Source of the DNA: Pedobacter sp.
GTDB lineage: Bacteria > Bacteroidota > Bacteroidia > Sphingobacteriales > Sphingobacteriaceae
Length of the DNA: 32,380 nt
Assembly (NCBI GenBank): GCA_014377665.1
Contig: JACMPF010000221.1
Span: 1 to 32,380 of the forward strand
Reading direction: 5' to 3'
Position 1 is the stretch's first letter. Each line of letters opens with the position of its first letter. The notes beneath the pieces are model-generated. The model was given only the letters and a program-made list of their open reading frames with translations. It had not been told where the DNA came from and did no database searches. The position numbers and the translations under genes were made by a program. This document shows, in pieces, positions 7,495 through 15,376 of the stretch.

Positions 7495-7811
7495 TAATTT
7501 TTACTTAATAAGAAATAAATATATTTAGTTTTGCCCTTATACTCCTAATAATCCTTGCAACTATCTTTTAGTCATCAGAAAGGATGCAAGTAATCAACTA
7601 TCGTACCAGTATAATTATTTTGTATCAACGCTAACTTTGTTAAATTATGATCTCGTTTGCAATAAATATTTTTAACCTGACTTTTTAACATACAAAAAAA
7701 GGTTAGACCATTTTTGGCACAGGAGTTGAAAATATGTTAAATCTATATTAAAATAGTAATATAGGAAATGACGGCTGTCAGATTGTCGTTAGAAATTTAA
7801 AGAACTACTTA
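7495..7811. promoter_or_regulatory. 317-bp divergent intergenic region (TPR gene / lon)
   Basis: AT-rich and without any open frame longer than about 20 codons. It contains exact TAnnTTTG matches on the plus strand at 7526-7533 (TAGTTTTG) and 7632-7639 (TAACTTTG), neither with a well-spaced -33 box, and a sigma-54-like site at 7715-7729 listed separately. I saw no tRNA-like fold or CIRCE-type long inverted repeat. Confidence 0.5.
7715..7729 (+). promoter_or_regulatory. Sigma-54-like -24/-12 element upstream of lon
   Basis: TGGCAC (7715-7720), five bases, then TTGA (7726-7729). The GG at 7716-7717 and the G at 7728 have the 10-bp spacing of a -24/-12 promoter, and TGGCAC matches the -24 consensus exactly. 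The -12 half is TTGA instead of TTGC, so this is one base off. A transcript from it would start near 7741 and give a leader of about 70 bases to the lon ATG. The alternative is a sigma-A promoter at TAACTTTG 7632-7639. Confidence 0.4.
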
Positions 7812-10283
7812 ATGAGCAAACAAGATCAATTTGATTTTAGCAACGCACTACCCATTATAAATGAAGACACAGAATTCTTTCCGTTAATGTCTCAACAAGA
7901 CGAAGATGAAATGAATAATGAAGATACACCTGAAATATTGCCAATACTCCCTTTAAGAAATACTGTTCTATTTCCAGGAGTCGTAATTCCAATCACCGTT
8001 GGAAGGGATAAGTCTATAAAATTGATTAAGGAGGCATACAAAGGGAACAAAATAATTGGTGTCGTTTCACAAAAGGATGTATCTATTGAAGATCCTACTT
8101 TCGAACAATTAAATAATGTGGGCACAGTTGCGCACATTATAAAGATGTTGCAAATGCCTGATGGGAACACTACTGTAATCATTCAGGGTAAACAACGTTT
8201 CCGTTTAATTGAGGAAATTCAGTCTGAACCCTACATTAAGGTGAGCATCATTAAATTTACTGAATCTAAAAATAAGTCGGACAAGGAATTTAAAGCACTG
8301 ATTGCATCTATAAAAGAGATGTCTTCTCAAATCATACAATTATCGCCCAATATTCCAAGCGAAGCTGGAATCGCTTTAAAAAACATTGAAAGTACGTCAT
8401 TTCTTATCAACTTTATATCTTCCAACATGAATGCTGACGTTTCTGACAAACAGAAAATGTTGGAAATGACAAATTTGCGTGAGCGTGCAACTATGGTTAT
8501 GGAATTGCTTACGCTAGAATTACAAATGCTAGAGTTGAAGAATCAGATTCAATCAAAAGTTCGCACAGATCTTGACAAGCAGCAGCGTGATTATTTTTTG
8601 AATCAACAGTTGAAGACTATCCAGGAAGAATTGGGCGGAAATTCATCTGATTTGGAATATGAGGCGCTACAATTGCGATCCCGTAAGAAAAAATGGGCTA
8701 TACATGTGAAGGAGCATTTTAACAAAGAGCTAGATAAACTTGGCCGAATGAATCCAGCTGCTCCTGACTATTCCCTCCAGATTAATTATTTGGAATTACT
8801 ACTGGATCTACCTTGGGATGATTTCACAAAAGATAATTTCGACCTAAAGCGTGCTCAACGCATCCTTGATAAGGATCACTTTGGGTTAGAGAAAGTAAAA
8901 AAACGTATTATCGAATACCTGGCGGTCTTAAAACTGAAACGAGATATGAAAGCGCCAATCATTTGTTTAGTGGGTCCTCCGGGAGTTGGTAAAACATCTT
9001 TAGGAAAGTCAATCGCAAAAGCATTAAATCGTAAATACGTAAGAATGGCACTAGGCGGTATCAGAGACGAAGCTGAAATCAGGGGCCACAGAAAAACTTA
9101 TATCGGCGCAATGCCAGGAAGAATTATTCAGTCTATCAAAAAAGCTGGAGCAGCCAATCCTGTATTTGTACTTGATGAGATTGACAAAGTCGGCTCAGAT
9201 CAACGCGGCGATCCATCGTCTGCTTTATTGGAAGTTTTAGATCCTGAACAGAACAATGCTTTTAATGACCATTATGTTGAAACTGATTATGATCTTTCAA
9301 GTGTTCTTTTTGTTGCTACGGCAAATTCTCTAAGTTCTATTCAACCGGCATTACTGGATCGTATGGAGATTATTGAAGTAAATGGATATACTATTGAAGA
9401 GAAAATAGAAATTGCTAAAAAGTTCCTCCTACCTAAACAGAAGGAACAGCATGGCATAAAGACTAAAGACATTATCTTGAAAAACAGCCTTATTGAAAAG
9501 GTTATTGAAGATTATACAAGAGAGTCTGGTGTACGTGGATTAGAAAAGAAAATAGGTTCTCTTGTTCGGGGAGTTGCCACAAAAATAGCTATGGAGGAAA
9601 GTTATGAACCCATACTTACCAATGACGATATTGAACGTATTTTAGGTGCTCCCATATATGACAAAGATCTTTATGAGGGAAATGAGGTGGCAGGTGTGGT
9701 TACAGGGCTGGCATGGACCTCTGTTGGTGGAGATATTTTATTTATCGAAGCAAGCTTGAGTCCGGGTAAAGGAAAACTTACGCTTACTGGGAATCTTGGA
9801 GATGTGATGAAGGAATCAGCGGTCATTGCGCTTGCCTATTTGCGTGCCCACGCTGCGGTATTTGGCATTGATTATATGCTTTTTGATCAGCGTGATATAC
9901 ATATTCATGTCCCAGCTGGCGCTACTCCGAAAGATGGGCCATCAGCGGGTATTACTATGTTAACTGCTTTGACTTCGGCATTTACTCAACGTAAAGTAAA
10001 ATCCAATTTGGCAATGACCGGCGAAATTACGCTTAGAGGTAAGGTACTTCCTGTAGGTGGTATTAAAGAAAAAATACTTGCGGCGAAACGTGCAGATATA
10101 AAAGATATTATCCTCTGTAAATCCAACAGAAAAGACATTTTGGAGATCAAAGAAAGCTACATCAAAGACTTGCGTTTTCACTACGTATCAGAGATGAAGG
10201 AAGTAATTGAACTGGCGCTGACTAAAGATAAGGTTAATAACGCTCATGATCTTACCGTCAAGCAAAGTGTAGTTGCAAACTAA
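7812..10283 (+). CDS. lon: ATP-dependent endopeptidase La (Lon)
   Basis: Cytoplasmic AAA+ serine protease that degrades misfolded and short-lived regulatory proteins. At 823 residues it is complete. Residues about 40-250 form the LAN substrate-binding domain ([20 protein letters not shown]), followed by a coiled-coil/linker ([20 protein letters not shown]). Walker A is GPPGVGKTS near 387 and Walker B is FVLDEIDK near 453. The C-terminal protease domain has the catalytic dyad S711 in [10 protein letters not shown] and K754 in GGIKEK, 43 residues apart as in E. coli Lon. The acidic N-terminal extension of about 40 residues is common in Bacteroidota Lon. It is followed 42 bases later by two outer-membrane protein genes that may be read through from it. 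Regulation may involve the sigma-54-like site upstream. Confidence 0.98.
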   Translation: MSKQDQFDFSNALPIINEDTEFFPLMSQQDEDEMNNEDTPEILPILPLRNTVLFPGVVIPITVGRDKSIKLIKEAYKGNKIIGVVSQKDVSIEDPTFEQLNNVGTVAHIIKMLQMPDGNTTVIIQGKQRFRLIEEIQSEPYIKVSIIKFTESKNKSDKEFKALIASIKEMSSQIIQLSPNIPSEAGIALKNIESTSFLINFISSNMNADVSDKQKMLEMTNLRERATMVMELLTLELQMLELKNQIQSKVRTDLDKQQRDYFLNQQLKTIQEELGGNSSDLEYEALQLRSRKKKWAIHVKEHFNKELDKLGRMNPAAPDYSLQINYLELLLDLPWDDFTKDNFDLKRAQRILDKDHFGLEKVKKRIIEYLAVLKLKRDMKAPIICLVGPPGVGKTSLGKSIAKALNRKYVRMALGGIRDEAEIRGHRKTYIGAMPGRIIQSIKKAGAANPVFVLDEIDKVGSDQRGDPSSALLEVLDPEQNNAFNDHYVETDYDLSSVLFVATANSLSSIQPALLDRMEIIEVNGYTIEEKIEIAKKFLLPKQKEQHGIKTKDIILKNSLIEKVIEDYTRESGVRGLEKKIGSLVRGVATKIAMEESYEPILTNDDIERILGAPIYDKDLYEGNEVAGVVTGLAWTSVGGDILFIEASLSPGKGKLTLTGNLGDVMKESAVIALAYLRAHAAVFGIDYMLFDQRDIHIHVPAGATPKDGPSAGITMLTALTSAFTQRKVKSNLAMTGEITLRGKVLPVGGIKEKILAAKRADIKDIILCKSNRKDILEIKESYIKDLRFHYVSEMKEVIELALTKDKVNNAHDLTVKQSVVAN

Positions 10284-10325
10284 AATTATTTTACATAATA
10301 TTGAGGGAACCAACAAACTCTCTAA

Positions 10326-10820
10326 ATGAAAAAAATTTTACTAGTGACATCCATTCTATCATGCTTGTCTTGTCTTAAATTGAATGCGCAGGAAATAAAA
10401 CGCGCCCAAAATGTCTTTATAGAACTGGGTGGGCAAGGGTTGACTTTTACTGCTAATTACGATAGTCGCTTTGGGAACCGCAGGGATGGATTAGGCGGGC
10501 GTGCTGGAATTGGCTACTTCGCTGTTGATGGAGATAAGATAACCACTATTCCCTTGTCTTTAAACTACCTTTTAGGAAAAGGAAATAAATTTTTTGAGAT
10601 TGGATTGGGTGCTACGATAGCAACCATTAATATTCAATCCGGCGATGACTTTCTATTTAAAGATGGGTCTTCTAACGGCGTTCTAGGTACTATGAGTTTT
10701 GCTTATAGAGTTCAGCCGATAGATAGTGGTTTTTCCTTTAGAGCTGGGATCACACCTATATTTAACAAAGATAATTTTATACCTTACTTTGGTGGTATTA
10801 GCCTAGGCTATACGTTCTAA
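10326..10820 (+). CDS. Small outer-membrane beta-barrel-like protein
   Basis: A 164-residue exported protein with signal peptide MKKILLVTSILSCLSCLKLNAQ. The mature part alternates short amphipathic strands with turns (NVFIELGGQGLTFTANYDSRF, GLGGRAGIGYFAV, FFEIGLGATIATINI, GISLGYTF) and ends in phenylalanine, as expected for an outer-membrane barrel of about 8 strands. I cannot assign a specific family or ligand. It lies 42 bases after lon and 2 bases before the LpxR-family gene, so the two barrel genes are probably co-expressed. Confidence 0.75.
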   Translation: MKKILLVTSILSCLSCLKLNAQEIKRAQNVFIELGGQGLTFTANYDSRFGNRRDGLGGRAGIGYFAVDGDKITTIPLSLNYLLGKGNKFFEIGLGATIATINIQSGDDFLFKDGSSNGVLGTMSFAYRVQPIDSGFSFRAGITPIFNKDNFIPYFGGISLGYTF

Positions 10821-10822
10821 AA

Positions 10823-11776
10823 ATGAAAAGATACACTTTTAATATTCTCGTCTTTCTCCTGTTTGCCGCATGCAATGTTCATTCACAAGATTTTAAGAAT
10901 GAATTCGGATTTAAAAGTGAAAACGATTCTTATCTAGCCCAAGGGTCTGACCGTTATTATACCAATGGGATATTCATAAACTTTAGAAGAGCTGTGGATC
11001 AGATGAAATTAAAAGCTGGCTTAGAAAAAAAAATCTATGAAATTTCAGTAGGTCAGAAAATTTACAATCCGATTTCTGGCTATGCGCCCAATCCTGCAAC
11101 CCAAGATAGACCGTTCGCCGGGTATTTGTATGTAGGGGGAAGTCTTAGTTGGTTTAAGTTGGACGAAAGTGTTTTAAAGGTATCAACGGAAATTGGCACC
11201 GTAGGCCCTAGTTCTCTTGCAAAAGACGGTCAGGAGTTGCTACACAACACTGTAGGTTTTTATGAGCTTGCTGGCTGGGAAAATCAAATTAGAGATGAGG
11301 CTGCAATCAATCTGTCAGTTCAGTACACTAAATTGATTCATCGTTTAGTAGACAATGCAGCAGACATATCTTTCGAAGGCTACGCAAACGCCGGGACAAC
11401 ATATAGCGGAGCAGGTGCAGGGATATTATTAAGGGCAGGGAGTATCAATCAACTCTTTAACTCCTCTTATCTAAACGCATCTTTAGGAAATAACGTCAAG
11501 ACTAAAGGACTTGTTCCTAGCGAGATTTTCTTCTACGCTAAACCACAATTGAATTTTATTGCTTACGACGCCACTGTTGAGGGCAGTATATTTAAAAACA
11601 ATAGTCCTGTTACTTTTGATGCGAAGCCTATTGTTTTTGCCCAACAAATAGGATTCAATTATAGTTCGCAGCACTTTACTGTTGATTTTGGCGTGATCTT
11701 TAAAACAAAAGAAATTGAGAGTAGTGCGAGAGCCCATCAATGGGGTGCGATCAGCATGTATTATAGGTTCAACTAA
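10823..11776 (+). CDS. lpxR: Lipid A deacylase LpxR family outer-membrane protein
   Basis: Predicted outer-membrane enzyme removing the 3'-acyloxyacyl group of lipid A. The 317 residues begin with signal peptide MKRYTFNILVFLLFAACNVHSQ; the cysteine is not in a good lipobox, so I favour ordinary cleavage after SQ. The mature N-terminus has FGFKSENDSYLAQGSDRYYTNG, matching the family's ND...DRYYTNG signature; N34 and D35 correspond to active-site residues of Salmonella LpxR. GPSSLAKDGQELLHNTVG places H141 at the catalytic histidine, followed by ELAGWENQ. The protein ends in YYRFN, a terminal beta strand. Orthology to enteric LpxR is by family signature only. It is convergent with the ArfB-like gene, with 3 bases between the stop codons. 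Confidence 0.8.
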   Translation: MKRYTFNILVFLLFAACNVHSQDFKNEFGFKSENDSYLAQGSDRYYTNGIFINFRRAVDQMKLKAGLEKKIYEISVGQKIYNPISGYAPNPATQDRPFAGYLYVGGSLSWFKLDESVLKVSTEIGTVGPSSLAKDGQELLHNTVGFYELAGWENQIRDEAAINLSVQYTKLIHRLVDNAADISFEGYANAGTTYSGAGAGILLRAGSINQLFNSSYLNASLGNNVKTKGLVPSEIFFYAKPQLNFIAYDATVEGSIFKNNSPVTFDAKPIVFAQQIGFNYSSQHFTVDFGVIFKTKEIESSARAHQWGAISMYYRFN

Positions 11777-11779
11777 TCG

Positions 11780-12193
11780 TTAGCTATCTATTTGAGGCTT
11801 CTTTCTTAAATCCTTTTTGTCAGAAACAATAGATTTATTCTCAAGGCGTTTTCTGATTACAGATTTTGGAGTCTTGGTTACCATACGTTTTTTCTTCACT
11901 TTCAAAGCAGATTTCAGCAAGAAAATCATTTTTACAATACACCTTTCTTTGTTTAGTAACTGACTCCTGTCTTCTTGAGAAACTACATGAAGGTTGTTTT
12001 CGGTATCCAATCTTGTAGACAGTTTCACAAGTAAAAGGTCTTTCTCCTGATCATTAAAAAACGGAGCCGATGGAATGTGCAACACAAGCTCCACCTTACT
12101 GGAAACCTTGTTGACGTTTTGTCCGCCCTTTCCTCCACTTCTTGATGTTTTAAAAATTACTGACTTAATTATATCTTCTCTATCCGGTAACAT
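11780..12193 (-). CDS. arfB: ArfB/YaeJ-like peptidyl-tRNA hydrolase, ribosome rescue factor
   Basis: Releases peptides from ribosomes stalled without a stop codon. I start at 12193 (MLPDREDIIKS), giving 137 residues, the usual ArfB size; the open frame extends into the divergent cmk gene and is not used. The catalytic loop is SRSGGKGGQNVNKVSSKVEL, with the invariant GGQ. The C-terminal 40 residues are strongly basic (LKVKKKRMVTKTPKSVIRKRL...KKDLRKKPQ), like the tail that ArfB places in the empty mRNA channel. No stop-codon recognition domain is present, which excludes RF1/RF2. It is divergent from cmk with only 32 bases between start codons. Confidence 0.9.
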   Translation of the reverse strand: MLPDREDIIKSVIFKTSRSGGKGGQNVNKVSSKVELVLHIPSAPFFNDQEKDLLLVKLSTRLDTENNLHVVSQEDRSQLLNKERCIVKMIFLLKSALKVKKKRMVTKTPKSVIRKRLENKSIVSDKKDLRKKPQIDS

Positions 12194-12211
12194 TTCGTAA
12201 AAATAAACTTT

Positions 12212-12219
12212 TATCTTTG
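12212..12219 (+). promoter_or_regulatory. Predicted -7 element immediately before cmk
   Basis: TATCTTTG is an exact TAnnTTTG match ending only 6 bases before the cmk ATG (12226-12228). If used, transcription would begin at or within a few bases of the start codon, giving a leaderless or nearly leaderless message. No good -33 box is visible at the expected distance. The same octamer occurs before gpmI and rpsA. Confidence 0.45.
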
Positions 12220-12225
12220 GTTTAT

Positions 12226-12906
12226 ATGAGAAAGAACCTGGTAATAGCAATTGACGGATATTCATCTTGTGGAAAAAGTACCTTGGCAAAGGCTCTTGCA
12301 AAACAACTTGACTTTATTTATATAGATTCAGGTGCGATGTACCGGGCTGTAACACTTTATTTTTTAAGAAACAACATTGACGTTCAGAATGAAGAACAAG
12401 TGAATGATGCCATACACCACATCGAGCTAAATTTCCATTGTAGAGATTATGAGTCTCATATCACGTTGAATGGTGAGGAAGTTTCTGAAGAAATTCGCCA
12501 GATGCCGGTGTCCGAAAGCGTAAGCTACGTTTCTGCAAACAAACTGGTTCGTAAAGAAATGGTTAAGCAACAACAGAGAATGGGAAAATCTAAAAATATC
12601 GTAATGGACGGACGTGACATAGGAACCACCGTTTTTAGGGATGCACAGGTTAAATTATTTATGACCGCTGACCCAAAGATAAGAGCAGAAAGGCGATTTA
12701 AGGAGGTACAAAGCAAAGGAGACCTCGAAACCTCATTAGAAGATGTGTTTGAAAATCTTGCACACAGGGATTATGCGGATACCACTAGGCTCGTAAGCCC
12801 ACTAGTTAGGGCAGATGATGCCATCATTTTAGACAATACGGACTTAAGCCCGGCTGAGCAACTGGCCTTCGCAATGACTGAGGTTAGTGTACATCTAAAA
12901 GACTAA
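12226..12906 (+). CDS. cmk: Cytidylate kinase
   Basis: Phosphorylates CMP and dCMP with ATP in pyrimidine nucleotide metabolism. The 226-residue protein starts at ATG 12226 (MRKNLVIAIDGYSSCGKST). A TTG three codons upstream is in frame but lies inside the predicted -7 box. The P-loop GYSSCGKST is at residues 11-19. Further family motifs are FIYIDSGAMYRAVTLYFLR, VMDGRDIGTTVF, KLFMTADPKIRAERRFKE, HRDYADTTRLVSPL and DAIILDNTDLSPAEQ. The start codon sits right behind a -7 element, which raises the possibility of leaderless expression. Confidence 0.96.
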   Translation: MRKNLVIAIDGYSSCGKSTLAKALAKQLDFIYIDSGAMYRAVTLYFLRNNIDVQNEEQVNDAIHHIELNFHCRDYESHITLNGEEVSEEIRQMPVSESVSYVSANKLVRKEMVKQQQRMGKSKNIVMDGRDIGTTVFRDAQVKLFMTADPKIRAERRFKEVQSKGDLETSLEDVFENLAHRDYADTTRLVSPLVRADDAIILDNTDLSPAEQLAFAMTEVSVHLKD

Positions 12907-13030
12907 AGCGTTTTCATTTTCTGCAAATTCTAGGTACATTGGGAATTAGAAGTCAAACTTCACAACCGACCGTTGCTAGATTTAATTTAGAAGAGCTGCC
13001 TTTTCATAATTGTGCGATGACATTTATTGA

Positions 13031-13064
13031 TTTGCCAACTTTTTATAGCACCTTATTATGATTG
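13031..13064 (+). promoter_or_regulatory. Predicted promoter of the two-component genes
   Basis: TTTG at 13031-13034, 22 bases, then TATGATTG at 13057-13064, which differs from TAnnTTTG by one base. The response-regulator ATG (13078) follows 13 bases later. The remaining 12907-13030 gap shows no frame or strong hairpin. Confidence 0.4.
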
Positions 13065-13077
13065 GAAATCCATCTTT

Positions 13078-13755
13078 ATGAAGATATTAATTGTTGAGGA
13101 TGAAAAGACCTTGGCTTTAGAAATGGCTGAATTTCTAGGAAAGGAAGGTTATGTAATTGAGCATGCCTGGCAAAAAAAATCAGCGGAGGAAAAGATTTTT
13201 GTCAATAGTTATGATTTCATTTTGCTAGACCTTAGCCTGCCAGGCGGGGACGGACTAGAATTACTATCCCAGTTAAAAAGCAACTTAGAGCGGGATGATG
13301 CAGTTATAATTCTAACGGCACGAGGAGATGTGGATGATAGAGTAAAGGGGCTTGAGGCGGGAGCGGACGACTATTTACCCAAGCCGTTTTCCTTGATAGA
13401 ATTATTAGCAAGAATACATGCCATCACTCGTAGAAGACACAAGCTTGTTAATAATGAGGTAGAGGTCAAGGGATTCGTATTAGACATCAAGAGTCATAAA
13501 GTGAGCTTTGGTGAACACGATCTTAATCTTACTAATAAAGAATTTGAAATATTCAACTATCTTGTTTTAAATAAGAATCGCGTGATCTCGAGAAATAATC
13601 TTACTGAACATGTTTGGGGTGACATTTTGGAAATAAATTCAGATTCGAATTTTGTAGATGTGCACGTCAAAAATCTTCGAAAAAAACTTTCAATCCATGC
13701 AACAATCGAATGGTTTGAAACGGTAAGAAGCATAGGTTACCGGATCAAGCTGTAA
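13078..13755 (+). CDS. OmpR/PhoB-family response regulator
   Basis: DNA-binding partner of the downstream histidine kinase. Starting at ATG 13078 gives 225 residues; the longer upstream frame adds a non-conserved tail and covers the predicted promoter. The receiver domain has acidic residues E7-D8, phospho-acceptor D51 in FILLDLSLPGGDG, T80 in ILTARG and K102 in LPKPFS. The C-terminal winged helix starts near residue 130 and includes LNLTNKEFEIFNYLVLNKNRVISRNNL, HVWGD, NFVDVHVKNLRKKL and the wing ending RSIGYRIKL. The kinase gene begins 4 bases after its stop. Paired direct repeats at 15080-15098 just after the kinase gene are a candidate binding site. Confidence 0.95.
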   Translation: MKILIVEDEKTLALEMAEFLGKEGYVIEHAWQKKSAEEKIFVNSYDFILLDLSLPGGDGLELLSQLKSNLERDDAVIILTARGDVDDRVKGLEAGADDYLPKPFSLIELLARIHAITRRRHKLVNNEVEVKGFVLDIKSHKVSFGEHDLNLTNKEFEIFNYLVLNKNRVISRNNLTEHVWGDILEINSDSNFVDVHVKNLRKKLSIHATIEWFETVRSIGYRIKL

Positions 13756-13759
13756 ACTA

Positions 13760-15073
13760 ATGAAACTTCAGGTAAAGCTAGCCTTATACAATACCTTGAC
13801 AAAAGTGGCTGTTATAACGATCCTTGGAGTTGCAATCTTGTTTTCTATCAATCGGATCTCGATCAGGCATATCCAACAGCGGCTACTACAGAAAAAAGAT
13901 AAATTAGTATCTAATCTCTCTAATGTTGAGATTAACGACTTGTTAACAAAGCGAGGAACTTATACCGACTATAATATGTTGAAGGAAGAATATATAATTC
14001 TTCAGCAAGTTGAACCAGCAAGAGTCAGCCAGTCTGCATACTTTATTGCAGACTCGCGAAGTATTGAAGGTGAAGAAGAAGACTATCAAATATTAGTAAC
14101 AACATTTATATATGGTGGCAATCATTATCAGTTGGAACTGGGCGAAACAATGTCTTCAGTATCTCAACTCGATGAAACAATATCTATTTACACCTTTTTT
14201 ATTTTGGTAATTGCTGTAGCACTTACACTTTTAGCTGATTTAACGTTCACCAAATTCCTACTAAATCCATTTTATAAAATCGTTGATCAAAAAATTAATA
14301 AAGTTAATGATCCACAAAACTTCAATTATCACCCTATAGCAACCAGCACACAGGATTTCAAGATTCTTGATCAAAGTATCAGTACGCTAATGGAGAAAAT
14401 GGCAAGTCTGCTGGTTACTGAAAAAGAATTTATAGGTAATGTTTCGCATGAGCTACTAACTCCGATTTCCATTTTAAACAGCCGTTTAGAAAACATACTT
14501 GACAAGGAAACGCTAAGCGAGGAAGGTGAAAACAAACTATTTGCCTGTTTGAGAACATTAGGGCGGCTGAAGTCAATAATCAATAGTCTATTACTTATAT
14601 CAAAAGTTGAAAATAATCAATTCGTAAAAAAAGACATTATATCTGTTAGAGAAACTATTAGTGGAGTGCAAGAGGATCTGGAATACAGACTATTAATGAT
14701 GCGACTTACTTTTATTACTAAGATAGATGAAGATTTTACATTTTATGGCAACCAATCACTATTTTATACTTTGGTCATGAATATTATCAATAATGCTATA
14801 AAATACAATGTATATGACGGCGAAATTATAGTAGAAGCCAAACGCAATGAGAGTGGCTTTACTGTCACTATTACGGATACAGGAATTGGCATGGAAGCGG
14901 AAACATTAAAGAATGCCTTTAACAGATTCGAGAAGTTTGACTCAATACAGAAAGACAGTCATGGCCTCGGCTTATCCATTGTTAAGAGTATCGCACTTTT
15001 TCATAATATAAATCTTTCCATCAGTTCGCAGAAAGATGTGGGGACAAAGCTCTTTCTGTACTTTATAACTTAA
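13760..15073 (+). CDS. Sensor histidine kinase, inner membrane
   Basis: A 437-residue kinase paired with the preceding regulator. Membrane segments lie at about residues 11-32 and 148-172, enclosing a periplasmic sensing region of roughly 115 residues with no recognised domain. The dimerisation box FIGNVSHELLTPISIL contains H230; the position usually occupied by Arg (HELRTP) is Leu here. The ATPase domain has NIINNAIKYN (N box), DTGIGM (G1), FNRFEKFDSIQ (F box) and HGLGLSIVKS (G2), all intact. The input signal cannot be inferred from the sequence. The gene immediately downstream encodes a small basic secreted peptide that may be its target. Confidence 0.94.
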   Translation: MKLQVKLALYNTLTKVAVITILGVAILFSINRISIRHIQQRLLQKKDKLVSNLSNVEINDLLTKRGTYTDYNMLKEEYIILQQVEPARVSQSAYFIADSRSIEGEEEDYQILVTTFIYGGNHYQLELGETMSSVSQLDETISIYTFFILVIAVALTLLADLTFTKFLLNPFYKIVDQKINKVNDPQNFNYHPIATSTQDFKILDQSISTLMEKMASLLVTEKEFIGNVSHELLTPISILNSRLENILDKETLSEEGENKLFACLRTLGRLKSIINSLLLISKVENNQFVKKDIISVRETISGVQEDLEYRLLMMRLTFITKIDEDFTFYGNQSLFYTLVMNIINNAIKYNVYDGEIIVEAKRNESGFTVTITDTGIGMEAETLKNAFNRFEKFDSIQKDSHGLGLSIVKSIALFHNINLSISSQKDVGTKLFLYFIT

Positions 15074-15079
15074 AATTCA

Positions 15080-15116
15080 TTCTTCATCATTTCTTCATGT
15101 TTGGTTCGCAACTTTG
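15080..15116 (+). promoter_or_regulatory. Direct-repeat activator site plus -7 box ahead of the 54-residue peptide gene
   Basis: TTCTTCAT occurs at 15080-15087 and again at 15091-15098, an 11-bp period as in PhoB/OmpR boxes. Ten bases later CAACTTTG (15109-15116) differs from TAnnTTTG by one base. The repeats occupy the place of the -33 element, the usual layout for an activator contacting RNA polymerase. The peptide gene starts 32 bases after the -7 box. The motif is seen directly; regulator identity is inferred from position. Confidence 0.45.
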
Positions 15117-15148
15117 ATTCAACAATTAACCACTAGTAAATTAAGAAA

Positions 15149-15313
15149 ATGAAAAGAACAATTTTAGCCTTAGCACTAGTTGCTACAACGTTTGGTGCCT
15201 TTGCACAAACTCCTGCAACAACAACTAAACCGGTAATGAAAAAAGAAAAATCTCACAAGAAAGGGTCAACGATTGCACCCAAGGCTGTCGAAAAAAAGAA
15301 AGCTATTAAGTAG
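15149..15313 (+). CDS. Small secreted basic peptide, 54 residues
   Basis: A short complete frame, ATG 15149 to TAG 15311-15313. Residues 1-20 (MKRTILALALVATTFGAFAQ) form a textbook signal peptide with cleavage after FAQ. The 34-residue mature part starts TPATTTKPVMKK and is rich in Lys, Thr, Ala and Pro, with no cysteine and no hydrophobic core, so it is likely disordered. The gene has its own candidate regulated promoter (15080-15116) and ends at a strong terminator (15335-15365), so it is a real transcription unit. Composition and layout recall enterobacterial Asr, a small Lys/Ala/Thr-rich periplasmic protein controlled by PhoB/RstA-type regulators. That is analogy only; I claim no homology. 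Confidence 0.75.
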   Translation: MKRTILALALVATTFGAFAQTPATTTKPVMKKEKSHKKGSTIAPKAVEKKKAIK

Positions 15314-15334
15314 TCATTTTTCACACTTAGGCAT

Positions 15335-15365
15335 AGACCGTCTGTACACTACAGACGGTCTTTTT
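15335..15365 (+). terminator. Rho-independent terminator after the small peptide gene
   Basis: The arms 15335-15346 (AGACCGTCTGTA) and 15350-15361 form a perfect 12-bp stem with a CAC loop, followed by a T run to 15365. It lies 22 bases after the peptide stop and 12 bases before the stop of the convergent sigma-factor gene. The minus-strand side lacks a T run, so it works mainly for the plus strand. Confidence 0.92.
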
Positions 15366-15376
15366 AGCATATATAT

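Noticed and set aside
13027-13077. N-terminal extension of the response regulator from the upstream open frame
   Set aside because: It lacks an ATG before 13078, adds residues not found in receiver domains, and overlaps the predicted promoter.
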